From: Leclercia sp. AS011
Lineage (GTDB): Bacteria; Pseudomonadota; Gammaproteobacteria; Enterobacterales; Enterobacteriaceae
Reading direction: 5' to 3'
Assembly: GCF_037152535.1 (NCBI RefSeq)
Contig: NZ_JBBCMA010000001.1
Location: 1,550,001-1,614,000, forward strand
DNA length: 64,000 nucleotides
The position numbers were made by a program, and so were the translations under genes. This document shows positions 8,648 through 17,731 of this stretch, one piece after another. The number at the start of each line of letters is the position of its first letter. Position 1 is the stretch's first letter. The notes beneath the pieces are model-generated. The model did no database searches. It saw only the letters and a list, made by a program, of their open reading frames with translations, and was not told the DNA's origin.

Positions 8648-9694
8648 ATGAATAAAACCGATGAACTGCGCACAGCGCGTATCGATAGTCTGGTGACGCC
8701 AGCTGAACTGGCCCAGCGGTACCCTGTATCTGCGGCAGTGGCAGAGAACGTTACAACGTCACGTAAACGTATTGAAAAAATCCTTAACGGCGACGATCGC
8801 CGCCTGCTGGTGATTGTTGGCCCCTGCTCTATTCACGACCTCGATGCCGCGATGGACTATGCTCAGCGCCTGAAGGGGCTGCGGGATAAACACCATGCCC
8901 GCCTGGAAATCGTGATGCGCACCTATTTCGAAAAGCCGCGCACCGTAGTGGGCTGGAAAGGGCTGATCTCCGATCCCGATCTGAACGGCAGCTACCGCGT
9001 GAATCACGGCATTCAGCTGGCGCGTAAGCTGCTGTTGCAGGTTAACGAGCTGGGCGTACCCACCGCCACCGAGTTTCTCGATATGGTGACCGGGCAGTTT
9101 ATCGCCGATCTGATCAGCTGGGGAGCCATCGGGGCCCGAACCACCGAAAGCCAGATCCACCGTGAAATGGCTTCAGCGCTCTCCTGCCCGGTGGGCTTTA
9201 AAAACGGCACCGACGGCAATACCCGCATCGCGGTCGATGCCATCCGCGCCGCCCGCGCCAGCCACATGTTCCTCTCCCCGGATAAGAACGGGCAGATGAC
9301 CATCTATCAGACCAGCGGCAACCCGTACGGCCACATCATCATGCGCGGCGGCAAACAGCCGAATTATCACGCGCAGGATCTGGCGGAAGCCTGCGATACC
9401 CTGCGTGAGTTCGACCTGCCCGAGCAGCTGGTGGTGGATTTCAGCCACGGCAACTGCCAGAAACAGCACCGCCGTCAGCTGGACGTTTGCGATGAGATTT
9501 GCCAGCAGATCCGCAACGGCTCTACCGCCATCGCCGGGATCATGGCCGAAAGCTTCCTGCGCGAAGGTACGCAAAAGGTGGTGGTTGGTCAGCCCATCAC
9601 TTACGGTCAGTCGATCACCGACCCTTGCCTGAGCTGGGAAGATACCGAGGTCCTGCTGGATAAACTTGCCTCGGCAGTCGACAGCCGTTTTTAA
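8648..9694 (+). CDS. aroH: DAHP synthase, Trp-sensitive
   Basis: The 348-residue class I 3-deoxy-D-arabino-heptulosonate-7-phosphate synthase condenses PEP and erythrose-4-phosphate at the entry of the shikimate pathway. Recognisable motifs include VGPCSIHD near residue 60, the MRTYFEKPRT substrate-binding loop and GARTTESQIHR. The metal-binding Cys/His residues lie within GPCSIHD and DFSHGN. The length equals K-12 AroH. I chose the ATG at 8648 (MNKTDELRTARID) rather than the in-frame start at 8621. The assignment to the tryptophan-sensitive isozyme rests on synteny and the TrpR operator upstream. A 7-bp hairpin (8541-8559) sits in the leader. Confidence 0.96.
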   Translation: MNKTDELRTARIDSLVTPAELAQRYPVSAAVAENVTTSRKRIEKILNGDDRRLLVIVGPCSIHDLDAAMDYAQRLKGLRDKHHARLEIVMRTYFEKPRTVVGWKGLISDPDLNGSYRVNHGIQLARKLLLQVNELGVPTATEFLDMVTGQFIADLISWGAIGARTTESQIHREMASALSCPVGFKNGTDGNTRIAVDAIRAARASHMFLSPDKNGQMTIYQTSGNPYGHIIMRGGKQPNYHAQDLAEACDTLREFDLPEQLVVDFSHGNCQKQHRRQLDVCDEICQQIRNGSTAIAGIMAESFLREGTQKVVVGQPITYGQSITDPCLSWEDTEVLLDKLASAVDSRF

Positions 9695-9701
9695 AAACCC
9701 T

Positions 9702-9780
9702 GCCGGGTGGCGGCTTCGCCTTACCCGGCCTACAAAAGCGATACCGTAGGCCGGGTAAGCGCAGCGCCACCCGGCTTTTT
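9702..9780. repeat. BIME: two inverted REP elements
   Basis: REP GCCGGGTGGCGGCTTCGCC... (9702-9733) and its inverted copy (9746-9775) are separated by 12 nt and followed by TTTTT. This paired arrangement is a bacterial interspersed mosaic element, and the second hairpin plus T-run may also terminate aroH. A second BIME of the same type follows katE. Confidence 0.88.
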
Positions 9781-9846
9781 CCCTGGCCGCACAATTCCCA
9801 CCTCACTGTTTTTTCATAAAACGCTTGCCGTCAAAATCGATTTGTT

Positions 9847-9865
9847 GATAATGATTATCATTGTT
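9847..9865. promoter_or_regulatory. Fur box of the hem operon
   Basis: GATAATGATTATCATTGTT matches the 19-bp Fur consensus GATAATGATAATCATTATC at 16 positions. It lies 28 nt before the hemP start, so the hemin operon should be repressed by Fe-Fur and induced in iron limitation. Confidence 0.88.
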
Positions 9866-9892
9866 ACATTGATTGCTATTTTGAAAAACATT

Positions 9893-10087
9893 ATGTCACG
9901 TATGGATAACACTGCAGCAACGCTCCCTCGTCCTGAAGACAAAACACAGCCAGCCCCGGGCGCGAACGATCGTCGCATCGACAGCAAACAGCTGTTGGGC
10001 GAAGCGGGCCGCGTCATTATCGAGCATGACGGCCAGCACTACCTGCTGCGTCAGACACATGCCGGAAAATTAATCCTCACAAAATAA
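9893..10087 (+). CDS. hemP: Hemin uptake protein HemP
   Basis: The 64-residue HemP/YdiE family protein has a disordered N-terminal half. Its compact C-terminal half carries the family core: [21 protein letters not shown] and then [15 protein letters not shown]. HemP precedes the TonB-dependent hemin receptor in Yersinia and related species and has been linked to expression or function of the uptake genes; its exact activity is unsettled. The ATG at 9893 was chosen because the track frame extends upstream only through the Fur box. An ATG at 9902 is an alternative start. The K-12 orthologue is the orphan gene ydiE. Confidence 0.9.
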   Translation: MSRMDNTAATLPRPEDKTQPAPGANDRRIDSKQLLGEAGRVIIEHDGQHYLLRQTHAGKLILTK

Positions 10088-10156
10088 GCATCCTCGCCAG
10101 CCACCCAGGTACCCCCAGGCAGCCAGCGCTTTTCACTTTTAAATGGAGAGTGGCTC

Positions 10157-12142
10157 ATGCCATACCTGAATACCGCGTCGTTACGCCCGTCACTGCTGAC
10201 GCTGGCGATTATCAGTGCCCTGCCGGGGGCGGCTGTTGCCGCTACCGACGATATGACCGTTACCGCCACCGGCAATGCCCGCAGCGCCTTTGAAGCGCCG
10301 ATGATGGTCAGCGTCATTGACGCCACCGCCCCGGAAAATCAAACCGCCAGCTCTGCCGCCGATCTGCTGCGCCACGTGCCCGGTCTGACCCTCGACGGCA
10401 CCGGGCGCACCAACGGCCAGGACGTTAATCTGCGCGGGTACGATCGTCGTGGCGTGCTGGTGCTGGTCGACGGCGTGCGTCAGGGCACCGACACCGGCCA
10501 CCTGAACAGCACCTTCCTCGACCCGGCCCTGATCAAGCGCATCGAGATCGTACGCGGGCCCTCTGCTCTGCTGTACGGCAGCGGTGCGATGGGCGGGGTG
10601 ATCGCCTATGACACCGCCGATGCAAAAGATCTGCTTCAGGCCGGACAAACCAGCGGCTACCGCGTGTTTGGTACCGCCGCTACCGGCGATCACAGCCTCG
10701 GCATGGGTGCCAGCGCCTTTGGCCGTACCGACACCCTCGACGGTCTGGTGGCCTGGTCGAGCCGGGATCGCGGGGATATCCGTCAGGGCGGCGGCGGCAC
10801 CGCGCCGAATGACGAGGCGATCAACAATATGCTGGCGAAAGGCAGCTGGCAGATGGATGAGGCTCAGTCGTTGAGCGGCTCCCTGCGCTACTACAACAAC
10901 GCGGCGCAGGAGCCGAAAAACCCGCAGACCATCGAGGCGGACGACAGCAGCAACCCGATGACCGACCGCTCCACCATTCAGCGGGACGTCCAGCTGGGGT
11001 ATCACCTCGCCCCGGCGGGCAACGACTGGCTCAACGCCGATGCCCGCATTTACTGGTCTGAGGCGCGCATTAACGCCCAGAATATCGACGGCACTGGCGA
11101 GTTCCGCCAGCAGACCACCAAAGGCGGCAAAGTGGAGAACCGCACCCGCCTGTTCGCCGACTCCTTCGCCTCGCACCTGCTGACCTACGGCGGAGAGTAT
11201 TACCGTCAGGAGCAGGAGCCGTCCGGTGCCACCACCGGCTTCCCGGATGCCAGCATCGACTTCAGCTCCGGCTGGCTGCAGGATGAGATCACCCTGCGCG
11301 ATCTGCCTGTGACCCTGCTGGGCGGCACCCGCTACGATAACTACCGCGGCAGCAGCGATGGCTACGAGGATGTGGATGCCGATAAATGGTCTTCCCGCGC
11401 CGGGATCACCGTGTCACCAACCGAGTGGCTGATGCTGTTTGGCTCCTATGCTCAGGCCTTCCGCGCCCCGACGATGGGCGAAATGTATAACGACGCTAAA
11501 CACTTCTCCATTGGCCGGTTCTACACCAACTACTGGGTGCCGAACCCGAACCTGCGCCCGGAAACCAACGAAACTCAGGAGTACGGGTTTGGTCTGCGTT
11601 TTGACGATTTGATGCTGGCTGGCGATGCGCTGGAGTTCAAAGCCAGCTACTTTGATACGCATGCCAAAGATTACATCTCCACCACCGTCGATTTTGCCGC
11701 GGCTACCACCATGTCGTACAACGTCCCGAACGCCAAAATCTGGGGCTGGGACGTGATGGCGAAATACTCCGCCAGCCTGTTTAACCTGGACCTGGCCTAT
11801 AACCGCACCCGGGGTAAAGACAGCGACACCGGCGAGTACATCTCCAGCATCAGCCCGGACACCGTCTCCAGCAAGCTGGATGTCCCCCTGGCGCAGAGCG
11901 GCTTCAGCGTCGGCTGGATCGGCACCTTCGCCGATCGCTCCACCCACGTGAGTAGCAGCTACAGCCACCAGCCGGGCTATGCGGTGAACGATTTCTACGT
12001 CAGCTATCAGGGCCAGCAGGCGCTGAAAGGCGTGACCACCACCCTGGTGCTCGGCAACGCCTTCGACAAAGAATACTGGTCGCCGCAGGGCATCCCGCAG
12101 GATGGTCGCAACGGCAAGATTTTCGTGAGTTATCAGTGGTAA
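10157..12142 (+). CDS. hemR: TonB-dependent hemin receptor HemR
   Basis: The 661-residue outer membrane receptor imports hemin or hemoprotein-derived heme with TonB-ExbBD energy. It has a signal peptide with cleavage at about A28/A29 and a TonB box-like DMTVTAT (residues 32-38). The plug domain (about 45-155) contains NLRGYDRRGVLVLVDGVRQG, and a 22-strand barrel follows, ending in ...FVSYQW. The receptor-specific FRAP (435-438) and NPNL (463-466) boxes are both present. His115 and His449 become His86 and His420 if cleavage follows A29, exactly the ShuA/HemR heme-ligand positions. It lies 69 nt after hemP in the same operon. Confidence 0.97.
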   Translation: MPYLNTASLRPSLLTLAIISALPGAAVAATDDMTVTATGNARSAFEAPMMVSVIDATAPENQTASSAADLLRHVPGLTLDGTGRTNGQDVNLRGYDRRGVLVLVDGVRQGTDTGHLNSTFLDPALIKRIEIVRGPSALLYGSGAMGGVIAYDTADAKDLLQAGQTSGYRVFGTAATGDHSLGMGASAFGRTDTLDGLVAWSSRDRGDIRQGGGGTAPNDEAINNMLAKGSWQMDEAQSLSGSLRYYNNAAQEPKNPQTIEADDSSNPMTDRSTIQRDVQLGYHLAPAGNDWLNADARIYWSEARINAQNIDGTGEFRQQTTKGGKVENRTRLFADSFASHLLTYGGEYYRQEQEPSGATTGFPDASIDFSSGWLQDEITLRDLPVTLLGGTRYDNYRGSSDGYEDVDADKWSSRAGITVSPTEWLMLFGSYAQAFRAPTMGEMYNDAKHFSIGRFYTNYWVPNPNLRPETNETQEYGFGLRFDDLMLAGDALEFKASYFDTHAKDYISTTVDFAAATTMSYNVPNAKIWGWDVMAKYSASLFNLDLAYNRTRGKDSDTGEYISSISPDTVSSKLDVPLAQSGFSVGWIGTFADRSTHVSSSYSHQPGYAVNDFYVSYQGQQALKGVTTTLVLGNAFDKEYWSPQGIPQDGRNGKIFVSYQW

Positions 12143-12190
12143 TTACCCTGCCCCGGTACTGCCGGGGCGTTTATCCGGAAGGAAGAGACA

Positions 12191-13219
12191 ATGAATCACT
12201 ACACACGCTGGCTTGAACTCAAAGAACAAAACCCGGGGAAATATGCGCGTGACATCGCTGCGCTGATGAACATCAGCGAAGCCGAACTGACCTGGGCGCG
12301 GGTGGGCCATGATGCGTGGCGTCTGCACGGCGACATCCGCGCGATCCTCGGCGCGCTGGAAGCAGTGGGCGAAACCAAATGTATCTGCCGCAACCAGTAT
12401 GCGGTTCATGAGCAGGTGGGCACCTTCACTAACCAGCACCTGAACGGCCATGCCGGGCTGGTGCTCAACCCGCGCGCGCTGGATCTGCGCCTGTTCCTCC
12501 ACCAGTGGGCCAGCGCGTTTCATATCACCGAGACCACCGCCCGCGGCGAACGCCAGAGCATCCAGTTTTTCGACCAGCAGGGCGATGCCCTGCTGAAGGT
12601 CTATACCACTGACCACACCGACGTGTCGGCCTGGGGCGACCTGCTGTCCCGCTTTATCTTCGCCGATAACCCGCCGCTGGCGTTAAAAGCCGCCGATCCG
12701 GCCATCAACGTGGCAAACGCCGACGCGGCAGCGGTGGAGAGCGAGTGGCGCGCCATGACCGACGTCCACCAGTTCTTCGGCCTGCTGAAGCGCCACAGTC
12801 TCACCCGGCAACAGGCGTTCCGCCTGGTGGGCGACGATCTGGCCTGCAAGGTGGAGAACAGCGCCCTGGCGCAGCTGCTCAATAGTGCCCGCCAGGACGG
12901 CAACGAGATTATGATTTTCGTTGGCAACCGCGGCTGCGTGCAGATCTTCACCGGCGCGGTAGAGAAAGTGATGCCGATGAAGGGCTGGCTGAACATCTTC
13001 AACCCGGCCTTTACTCTGCATCTGCTGGAAGAGTCCATCGCCGAGAGCTGGGTGACGCGCAAACCGACCGCCGACGGGCATGTCACCAGCCTCGAACTCT
13101 TTGCCGCCGACGGGACGCAGATCGCCCAGCTGTACGGTCAGCGCGCGGAAGGCGAGCCCGAGCAGCGCCAGTGGCGGTCACAGATCGACGCCCTGACGGT
13201 AAAAGGGCTGGCCGCATGA
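12191..13219 (+). CDS. hemS: Cytoplasmic heme-binding/degrading protein HemS
   Basis: The 342-residue HemS/ChuS/HmuS family protein receives heme in the cytoplasm, and in characterised members transfers or breaks it down to release iron. The fold is a structural repeat of two similar halves, here about 1-165 and 185-335. His193, in [14 protein letters not shown], sits at the heme-ligand position known from ChuS His193 (HemS His196). It starts 48 nt after hemR with a GGAAGGAAGAG Shine-Dalgarno region, and its stop overlaps the hemT start by 4 nt. Whether it is an active heme oxygenase cannot be told from sequence alone. Confidence 0.95.
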   Translation: MNHYTRWLELKEQNPGKYARDIAALMNISEAELTWARVGHDAWRLHGDIRAILGALEAVGETKCICRNQYAVHEQVGTFTNQHLNGHAGLVLNPRALDLRLFLHQWASAFHITETTARGERQSIQFFDQQGDALLKVYTTDHTDVSAWGDLLSRFIFADNPPLALKAADPAINVANADAAAVESEWRAMTDVHQFFGLLKRHSLTRQQAFRLVGDDLACKVENSALAQLLNSARQDGNEIMIFVGNRGCVQIFTGAVEKVMPMKGWLNIFNPAFTLHLLEESIAESWVTRKPTADGHVTSLELFAADGTQIAQLYGQRAEGEPEQRQWRSQIDALTVKGLAA

Positions 13220-14037
13220 GAAAACTGCTCGCCCTGCTTGTCGCCCTACCGCTGGCCGCTACTGGCGCGGCACAGGAGAAGATCGTCGCCCTCGGCGGCG
13301 ACGTGACGGAGATCGTCTACGCCCTGGGAGCGGAAGGTTCGCTGGTGGCGCGCGACAGCACCAGCCAGTGGCCGGAGCAGGCCACTGCTCTGCCGGACGT
13401 AGGCTACCTGCGCCAGCTCAATGCCGAGGGGATCCTGGCGATGCGTCCGACGCTGGTATTAGCCAGCGCCCAGGCGCAGCCTTCGCTGGCGCTGAAACAG
13501 GTCGGGCAGAGTCACGTCAGCGTGGTGACGGTGCCGGGCAGCAACGCGCTCAGTGCGATCGACGAAAAGGTGCGCGTGGTGGCCGAGGCGACGCACCGCG
13601 TTGCCGAAGGGGAAGCCCTGCGTAAGCGCCTGCAGCAAGAGCTGGCCGCCCTGCCCGCCACGCCGCTCAACAAGCGGGTGCTGTTTATCCTCAGCCACGG
13701 CGGGATGACCGCCATGGCTGCCGGGCAGGATACCGGGGCCGATGCGGCGATCCGCGCGGCCGGTCTGCAAAACGCGATGCAGGGGTTCTCCCGCTACCAG
13801 CCGCTCTCTCAGGAAGGGGTCATTGCCAGCCAGCCCGATCTGGTGGTGATTTCCCGGGACGGCATCAACGCGATGGGTGGAGAAGCGAATCTGTGGAAGC
13901 TGCCGGGTCTGGCGCAAACCCCTGCCGGACGGAATAAACAGGTATTGCAGATTGACGATATGGCGCTGCTCGGGTTCAGCGTGCGCACCCCGCAGGCCAT
14001 CGGGCAGCTGCGCAGCAAAGCCGGGCAGCTGCCCTGA
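13216..14037 (+). CDS. hemT: Periplasmic hemin-binding protein HemT
   Basis: The 273-residue substrate-binding protein of the hemin ABC importer has a Sec signal peptide, [20 protein letters not shown], with cleavage near residue 18-20. The cluster III (TroA/BtuF-like) fold follows: [12 protein letters not shown], then two lobes joined by a helix. Tyr64, in [13 protein letters not shown], lies in the motif that carries the heme-ligating Tyr in ShuT and PhuT. I chose the ATG at 13216, which overlaps the hemS stop (ATGA), over an earlier in-frame start at 13171 inside hemS. It hands heme to HemUV. Confidence 0.95.
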   Translation: MRKLLALLVALPLAATGAAQEKIVALGGDVTEIVYALGAEGSLVARDSTSQWPEQATALPDVGYLRQLNAEGILAMRPTLVLASAQAQPSLALKQVGQSHVSVVTVPGSNALSAIDEKVRVVAEATHRVAEGEALRKRLQQELAALPATPLNKRVLFILSHGGMTAMAAGQDTGADAAIRAAGLQNAMQGFSRYQPLSQEGVIASQPDLVVISRDGINAMGGEANLWKLPGLAQTPAGRNKQVLQIDDMALLGFSVRTPQAIGQLRSKAGQLP

Positions 14038-15029
14038 TGCCTCGCCGGATCGGCTACTCCCTGTGGGGGCTGGCCATAGCGCTGGCGCTGATGACGCTGC
14101 TGGCTACCGGTTTTGGCGCGTTGCGCCTGCCGGTGTCCCTGCTGTGGAGCGGCAGTGACGAGGCGCTGCGCCAGATCTGGCTCACCATTCGCCTGCCGCG
14201 GGTGCTGCTGGCGCTGGTGATTGGCGGCTCGCTGGCGCTGGCGGGCTGCGTGATGCAGGGGCTGTTTCGTAACCCGCTTGCCGACCCCGGCCTGCTGGGG
14301 ATCAGCAGCGGTGCCGCCTGCGCCGTCGCCCTGTGGGTGGTGTTGCCCGTTACCCTGCCCGCCCTGCTGATGCTCTACGCTCCGATGCTGGCGGCCTTTC
14401 TCGGCGCGCTGGCGGCCACAGTGGTGATCTTTCTGCTCAGCCAGCAGCGGGAGAGTTCCCTCTCGCGGCTGCTACTGGTGGGGATCGCTATCAACGCCCT
14501 GTGCGGGGCGGCGGTGGGCGTGCTCTCCTGGGTGAGTAACGACGCCCAACTGCGTCAGCTCTCCCTGTGGGGGATGGGCAGCCTCGGCCAGGCCCAGTGG
14601 TCCACCCTGCTGGCAGTGGCCTCGCTGATGATCCCCACCGTGGTGACGATCTGGCGGCTGGCGTCGGCCCTCAACCTGCTCCAGCTGGGCGAAGAGGAGG
14701 CGCACTATCTGGGCGTCGACGTGCGCCTCGTCCAGCGGATTTTACTCCTGTGCAGCGCCCTGCTGGTGGCCGCCGCGGTGTCGGTCAGCGGGGTGATCGG
14801 CTTTATTGGTCTGGTGGTGCCGCACCTGATGCGCATGTGGCTGGGGTCGGATCACCGGGCGGTGATCCCCGGCTCGGTGCTGGCGGGGGCCTTTCTGCTG
14901 CTGATGGCCGATACCGCCGCGCGCACGCTGGTCGCCCCGGCGGAGATGCCGGTGGGGCTGCTGACCAGCATTCTCGGCGCGCCCTGGTTCCTGTGGCTTA
15001 TTTTCCGTCGTGGAGGTCAGCATGGCTGA
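14037..15029 (+). CDS. hemU: Hemin ABC transporter permease HemU
   Basis: The 330-residue FecCD-family permease has about ten hydrophobic helices starting at residue 5. The conserved RLPRVLLALVIGGSLALAGCVMQ loop and the cytoplasmic coupling region (LNLLQLGEEEAHYLGVD) are present, and SGVIGFIGLVVPHLMRM is a family hallmark. With HemV it forms the inner-membrane hemin importer fed by HemT. Its ATG overlaps the hemT stop by one base (TGATG), indicating translational coupling. It is related to BtuC, encoded 6 kb away on the other strand, but differs clearly and belongs to the heme cluster by context. Confidence 0.95.
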   Translation: MPRRIGYSLWGLAIALALMTLLATGFGALRLPVSLLWSGSDEALRQIWLTIRLPRVLLALVIGGSLALAGCVMQGLFRNPLADPGLLGISSGAACAVALWVVLPVTLPALLMLYAPMLAAFLGALAATVVIFLLSQQRESSLSRLLLVGIAINALCGAAVGVLSWVSNDAQLRQLSLWGMGSLGQAQWSTLLAVASLMIPTVVTIWRLASALNLLQLGEEEAHYLGVDVRLVQRILLLCSALLVAAAVSVSGVIGFIGLVVPHLMRMWLGSDHRAVIPGSVLAGAFLLLMADTAARTLVAPAEMPVGLLTSILGAPWFLWLIFRRGGQHG

Positions 15030-15801
15030 ACCCTTGAAGGCCGAAGGCGTGACTTATCGCGTCGCAGGCCGGGCGGTGGTGAGCGACGTCTCATTGTCGC
15101 TCGCACCGGGTGAACTGGTGGCGCTGATTGGCCCTAACGGTGCGGGGAAATCGACGCTGCTGCGCCTGTTAACCGGTTTTATCAGGCCTGATACCGGGCG
15201 CTGTCTGCTGGACGGAAAAGGTCTTGATGAGTGGAGTACTCAGACGCTGTCGCGCCAGCGGGCGGTGATGCGCCAGCAAACGCAGCTGGGCTTTGACTGG
15301 CCGGTGGAGGCGGTGATCGGGATGGGACGGTCACCCTGGACGTCACAGCCAGAACCGCAGGTGATAAGCCAGGTAATGGAAATGACCGGCTGTCAGCCGC
15401 TGGCCGGTCGTCAGTATGCGGCCCTGTCGGGCGGAGAGCAGCAGCGGGTACAGCTGGCCCGGGCGCTGGCGCAGCTGTGGTGCGACGGCACGCCGCGCGG
15501 CTGGCTGTTCCTCGACGAGCCCACCTCGGCGCTGGATCTTTACCATCAGCAGCATCTGCTGCGGCTGTTGAAAACGCTGACCGCCGAGGGGCAGTTGCAT
15601 GTCTGCGTAGTGCTGCACGATCTCAATCTGGCCGCCTTATGGGCCGACCGGATCGTACTTCTTCATGAGGGCAGGATTGTCTCTCAGGGGACGCCAGCGT
15701 CGGTGCTGAAGGCAGATGACCTTGCGCGCTGGTATGGCGCGCAGGTGCATGTGGGGCAGCATCCGTTGAACGCCATTCCTCAGGTGTTTCTAACCCCTTA
15801 A
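15022..15801 (+). CDS. hemV: Hemin ABC transporter ATPase HemV
   Basis: The 259-residue ABC ATPase drives hemin import with HemU. The Walker A (GPNGAGKST), Q-loop region (RQQTQLGFDW), signature LSGGEQQRVQLARAL, Walker B (WLFLDEPTSALD) and H-loop (CVVLHDLNLA) are all present, so it should be functional. I prefer the ATG at 15022, placed 4 nt after a GGAGGT Shine-Dalgarno, over the GTG at 15010. It overlaps the end of hemU by 8 nt. It is the last gene of hemPRSTUV. No T-rich terminator directly follows; the hairpin element at 15.9 kb is the next structure. Confidence 0.95.
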   Translation: MAEPLKAEGVTYRVAGRAVVSDVSLSLAPGELVALIGPNGAGKSTLLRLLTGFIRPDTGRCLLDGKGLDEWSTQTLSRQRAVMRQQTQLGFDWPVEAVIGMGRSPWTSQPEPQVISQVMEMTGCQPLAGRQYAALSGGEQQRVQLARALAQLWCDGTPRGWLFLDEPTSALDLYHQQHLLRLLKTLTAEGQLHVCVVLHDLNLAALWADRIVLLHEGRIVSQGTPASVLKADDLARWYGAQVHVGQHPLNAIPQVFLTP

Positions 15802-15893
15802 CGGATAGGTATCACCAGTAATTTTTCTGTTCTTAACGCAATGAAATAATTACAGGATTATAAAAGACTTACAGCGGCTCCCTGGTCCGGCTA

Positions 15894-16080
15894 AAAATCG
15901 CTGAGGCGTTGACCGCAGGCCGGGGCGAGGCGCATGGATGCGCCGAGAGGGCGTGACCTACAGGGATGTAGGATCACGCCCGACCCGATAGCCGGAGGGA
16001 ATAAGCCGAAGGCACCGCAAAGCGGCGATTTTCTTTGCCGGGAGCCGGGATTGTTAAGGGGCGGCGGCAAGCCCCTTAAC
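15894..16080. repeat. Multi-hairpin palindromic intergenic element
   Basis: This GC-rich element lies in the otherwise gene-free 426 bp between hemV and selO. An outer 8-bp inverted repeat, AAAATCGC (15894-15901) and GCGATTTT (16025-16032), encloses two perfect or near-perfect hairpins. These are GGCGCAT/ATGCGCC (15929-15944) and a 14-bp stem (15949-15981) with one bulged A. Directly outside is a third hairpin, GTTAAGGGGC (16053-16062) with GCCCCTTAAC (16071-16080). This is not a REP or a typical ERIC sequence. It looks like a dispersed structured repeat, or the remains of a mobile element; identity unknown. The 64-residue frame crossing it is not a gene. Confidence 0.7.
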
Positions 16081-16227
16081 ACGTTCACGGGTGACGCGGC
16101 TGACAGAGAAGTGCAGAACATAAGGTGAACGGAACAACCACCTGAGTCGCATGTTCCTCCTCACCCAGCCCTCTCCCTTAAGGTGAGCGGGCCAACCGTG
16201 CCACCATTTCTGGGGAGGTCTTACCCC

Positions 16228-17670
16228 CTAACTCGAACAGCTCACTTCCAGCCGCTTACCCCAGTCGGGTGGGCGGCTGATGTAGTCATCGCTGCGGTCG
16301 GCAAACGGGGTGCGCAGAGCGTCGTGCAGCCGGTGCAGCTCGGCGTAATCGCCTTTTTCCGCCTGCTCGATCGCCCGCTGCGCCAGCCAGTTGCGCAACA
16401 CCATCGCCGGATTGACGGCATTCATCTGCGCCTGACGCGCATCATCCGCGATATTCTCCTGCTGGAGACGCGCGCGATACGTCGCAAACCAGTCATCAAA
16501 GGCCTGGCGGTCGATAAACTCGTCGCGCAACGGTGAGGCGGCGCTGTGCTGCTCGGTTTGGCCCAGCATACGGAAAGTACGGGTGTAGTCGCTGCCTTCC
16601 CGCGCCATCAGCGCAAACAGATTATTGAGGATCTCGTTGTCGCCCCACTCCTGGGTCATCATCCCCAGCTTGCGGCGCATCAGCTTGCCGTACTGTTGCA
16701 GCAGGACCTCCTGATAGCCATCCAGCGCATCGTTGAGCGCATCAACCTCGATAAACGGCGACAGGGATTGCGCCAGCCGCTGGAGGTTCCACAGCCCTAC
16801 CGCCGGCTGGTTATCAAAGCTGTAGCGCCCCTGATAATCCGAGTGGTTGCAGATATAGCCCGGCTGGTAGTCGTCGAGGAAGCCGTACGGGCCATAGTCG
16901 ATGGTCAGGCCAAGGATCGACATGTTATCGGTGTTCATCACCCCGTGAGCAAAGCCCACCGTCTGCCAGCTGGCGATCAGCGCGGCGGTACGCGCCACCA
17001 CGTCCCGGAACCAGAGAAGGTACTTATCGGCATCGTCCTTCAACTGCGGCCAGTGATGGTTAATCACAAAATCCGCCAGCTGACGGACTTTCTCCGGCTC
17101 GCGGCGATAGTAGAAGTGTTCGAAATGACCGAAGCGGGCATGGCTCTGGGCCACGCGGATTAGCATCGCCCCCTGCTCCATGGTTTCACGCGCCACAGGG
17201 GTGTCGCTGGTGACAATCGACAGCGCCCGGGTGGTGGGGATCCCGAGGGCGTGCATCGCTTCCGAGGCCAGGCTCTCGCGGATGGTCGAACGCAGCACGG
17301 CGCGCCCGTCGCCCATACGTGAATAAGGGGTGAGCCCGGCCCCTTTCAGGTGCCAGTCCATCGTTTGTCCGTTGGCCAGCTGCTGTTCGCCGAGCAGGAT
17401 CCCCCGCCCGTCCCCCAACTGTCCGGCCCAGACGCCGAACTGGTGGCCGCTGTAAACCTGAGCCAGCGGCTGCATGCCCGGCAGCAGGGTTTCGCCGCCA
17501 AAAACGCCAGCGCCCTTTTCGGGACTAAACAACGAGGCCGGGATTGCCAGTTCGTCGGCCAGCGCCGTGTTATGCCAGATCAGACGGGCATTATCGAGTG
17601 GGGTGGGTTTCAGAGCCGTATAAAAGCCGGGTAGTTCATCATGCCAGTGCGCGGTAAAAGACAGGGTCAT
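16228..17670 (-). CDS. selO: SelO/YdiU protein AMPylase
   Basis: The 480-residue SelO (YdiU/UPF0061) pseudokinase transfers AMP from ATP to Ser/Thr/Tyr of targets, with roles in redox stress. Family motifs include [18 protein letters not shown] near residue 80, the [19 protein letters not shown] nucleotide-binding region, and MNTDNMS and DYGPYGFLD in the catalytic core. The C-terminus ends CSS, keeping the Cys (residue 478) that forms the regulatory disulfide in E. coli SelO and is Sec in some eukaryotes. I chose the ATG at 17670, with AGGAGGA four nt upstream. The longer in-frame start at 17832 would run into ydiV coding sequence. Confidence 0.96.
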   Translation of the reverse strand: MTLSFTAHWHDELPGFYTALKPTPLDNARLIWHNTALADELAIPASLFSPEKGAGVFGGETLLPGMQPLAQVYSGHQFGVWAGQLGDGRGILLGEQQLANGQTMDWHLKGAGLTPYSRMGDGRAVLRSTIRESLASEAMHALGIPTTRALSIVTSDTPVARETMEQGAMLIRVAQSHARFGHFEHFYYRREPEKVRQLADFVINHHWPQLKDDADKYLLWFRDVVARTAALIASWQTVGFAHGVMNTDNMSILGLTIDYGPYGFLDDYQPGYICNHSDYQGRYSFDNQPAVGLWNLQRLAQSLSPFIEVDALNDALDGYQEVLLQQYGKLMRRKLGMMTQEWGDNEILNNLFALMAREGSDYTRTFRMLGQTEQHSAASPLRDEFIDRQAFDDWFATYRARLQQENIADDARQAQMNAVNPAMVLRNWLAQRAIEQAEKGDYAELHRLHDALRTPFADRSDDYISRPPDWGKRLEVSCSS

Positions 17671-17731
17671 AGGTCCTCCTGCTTTTAGTGTAGTGGGTTT
17701 ATCAGAGGTTAAACACCGGGTAAGACAAGGG

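Noticed and set aside
15934..16128. 64-residue frame across the hairpin element
   Set aside because: The frame lies on palindromic repeat sequence, and no ribosome site or family was seen.
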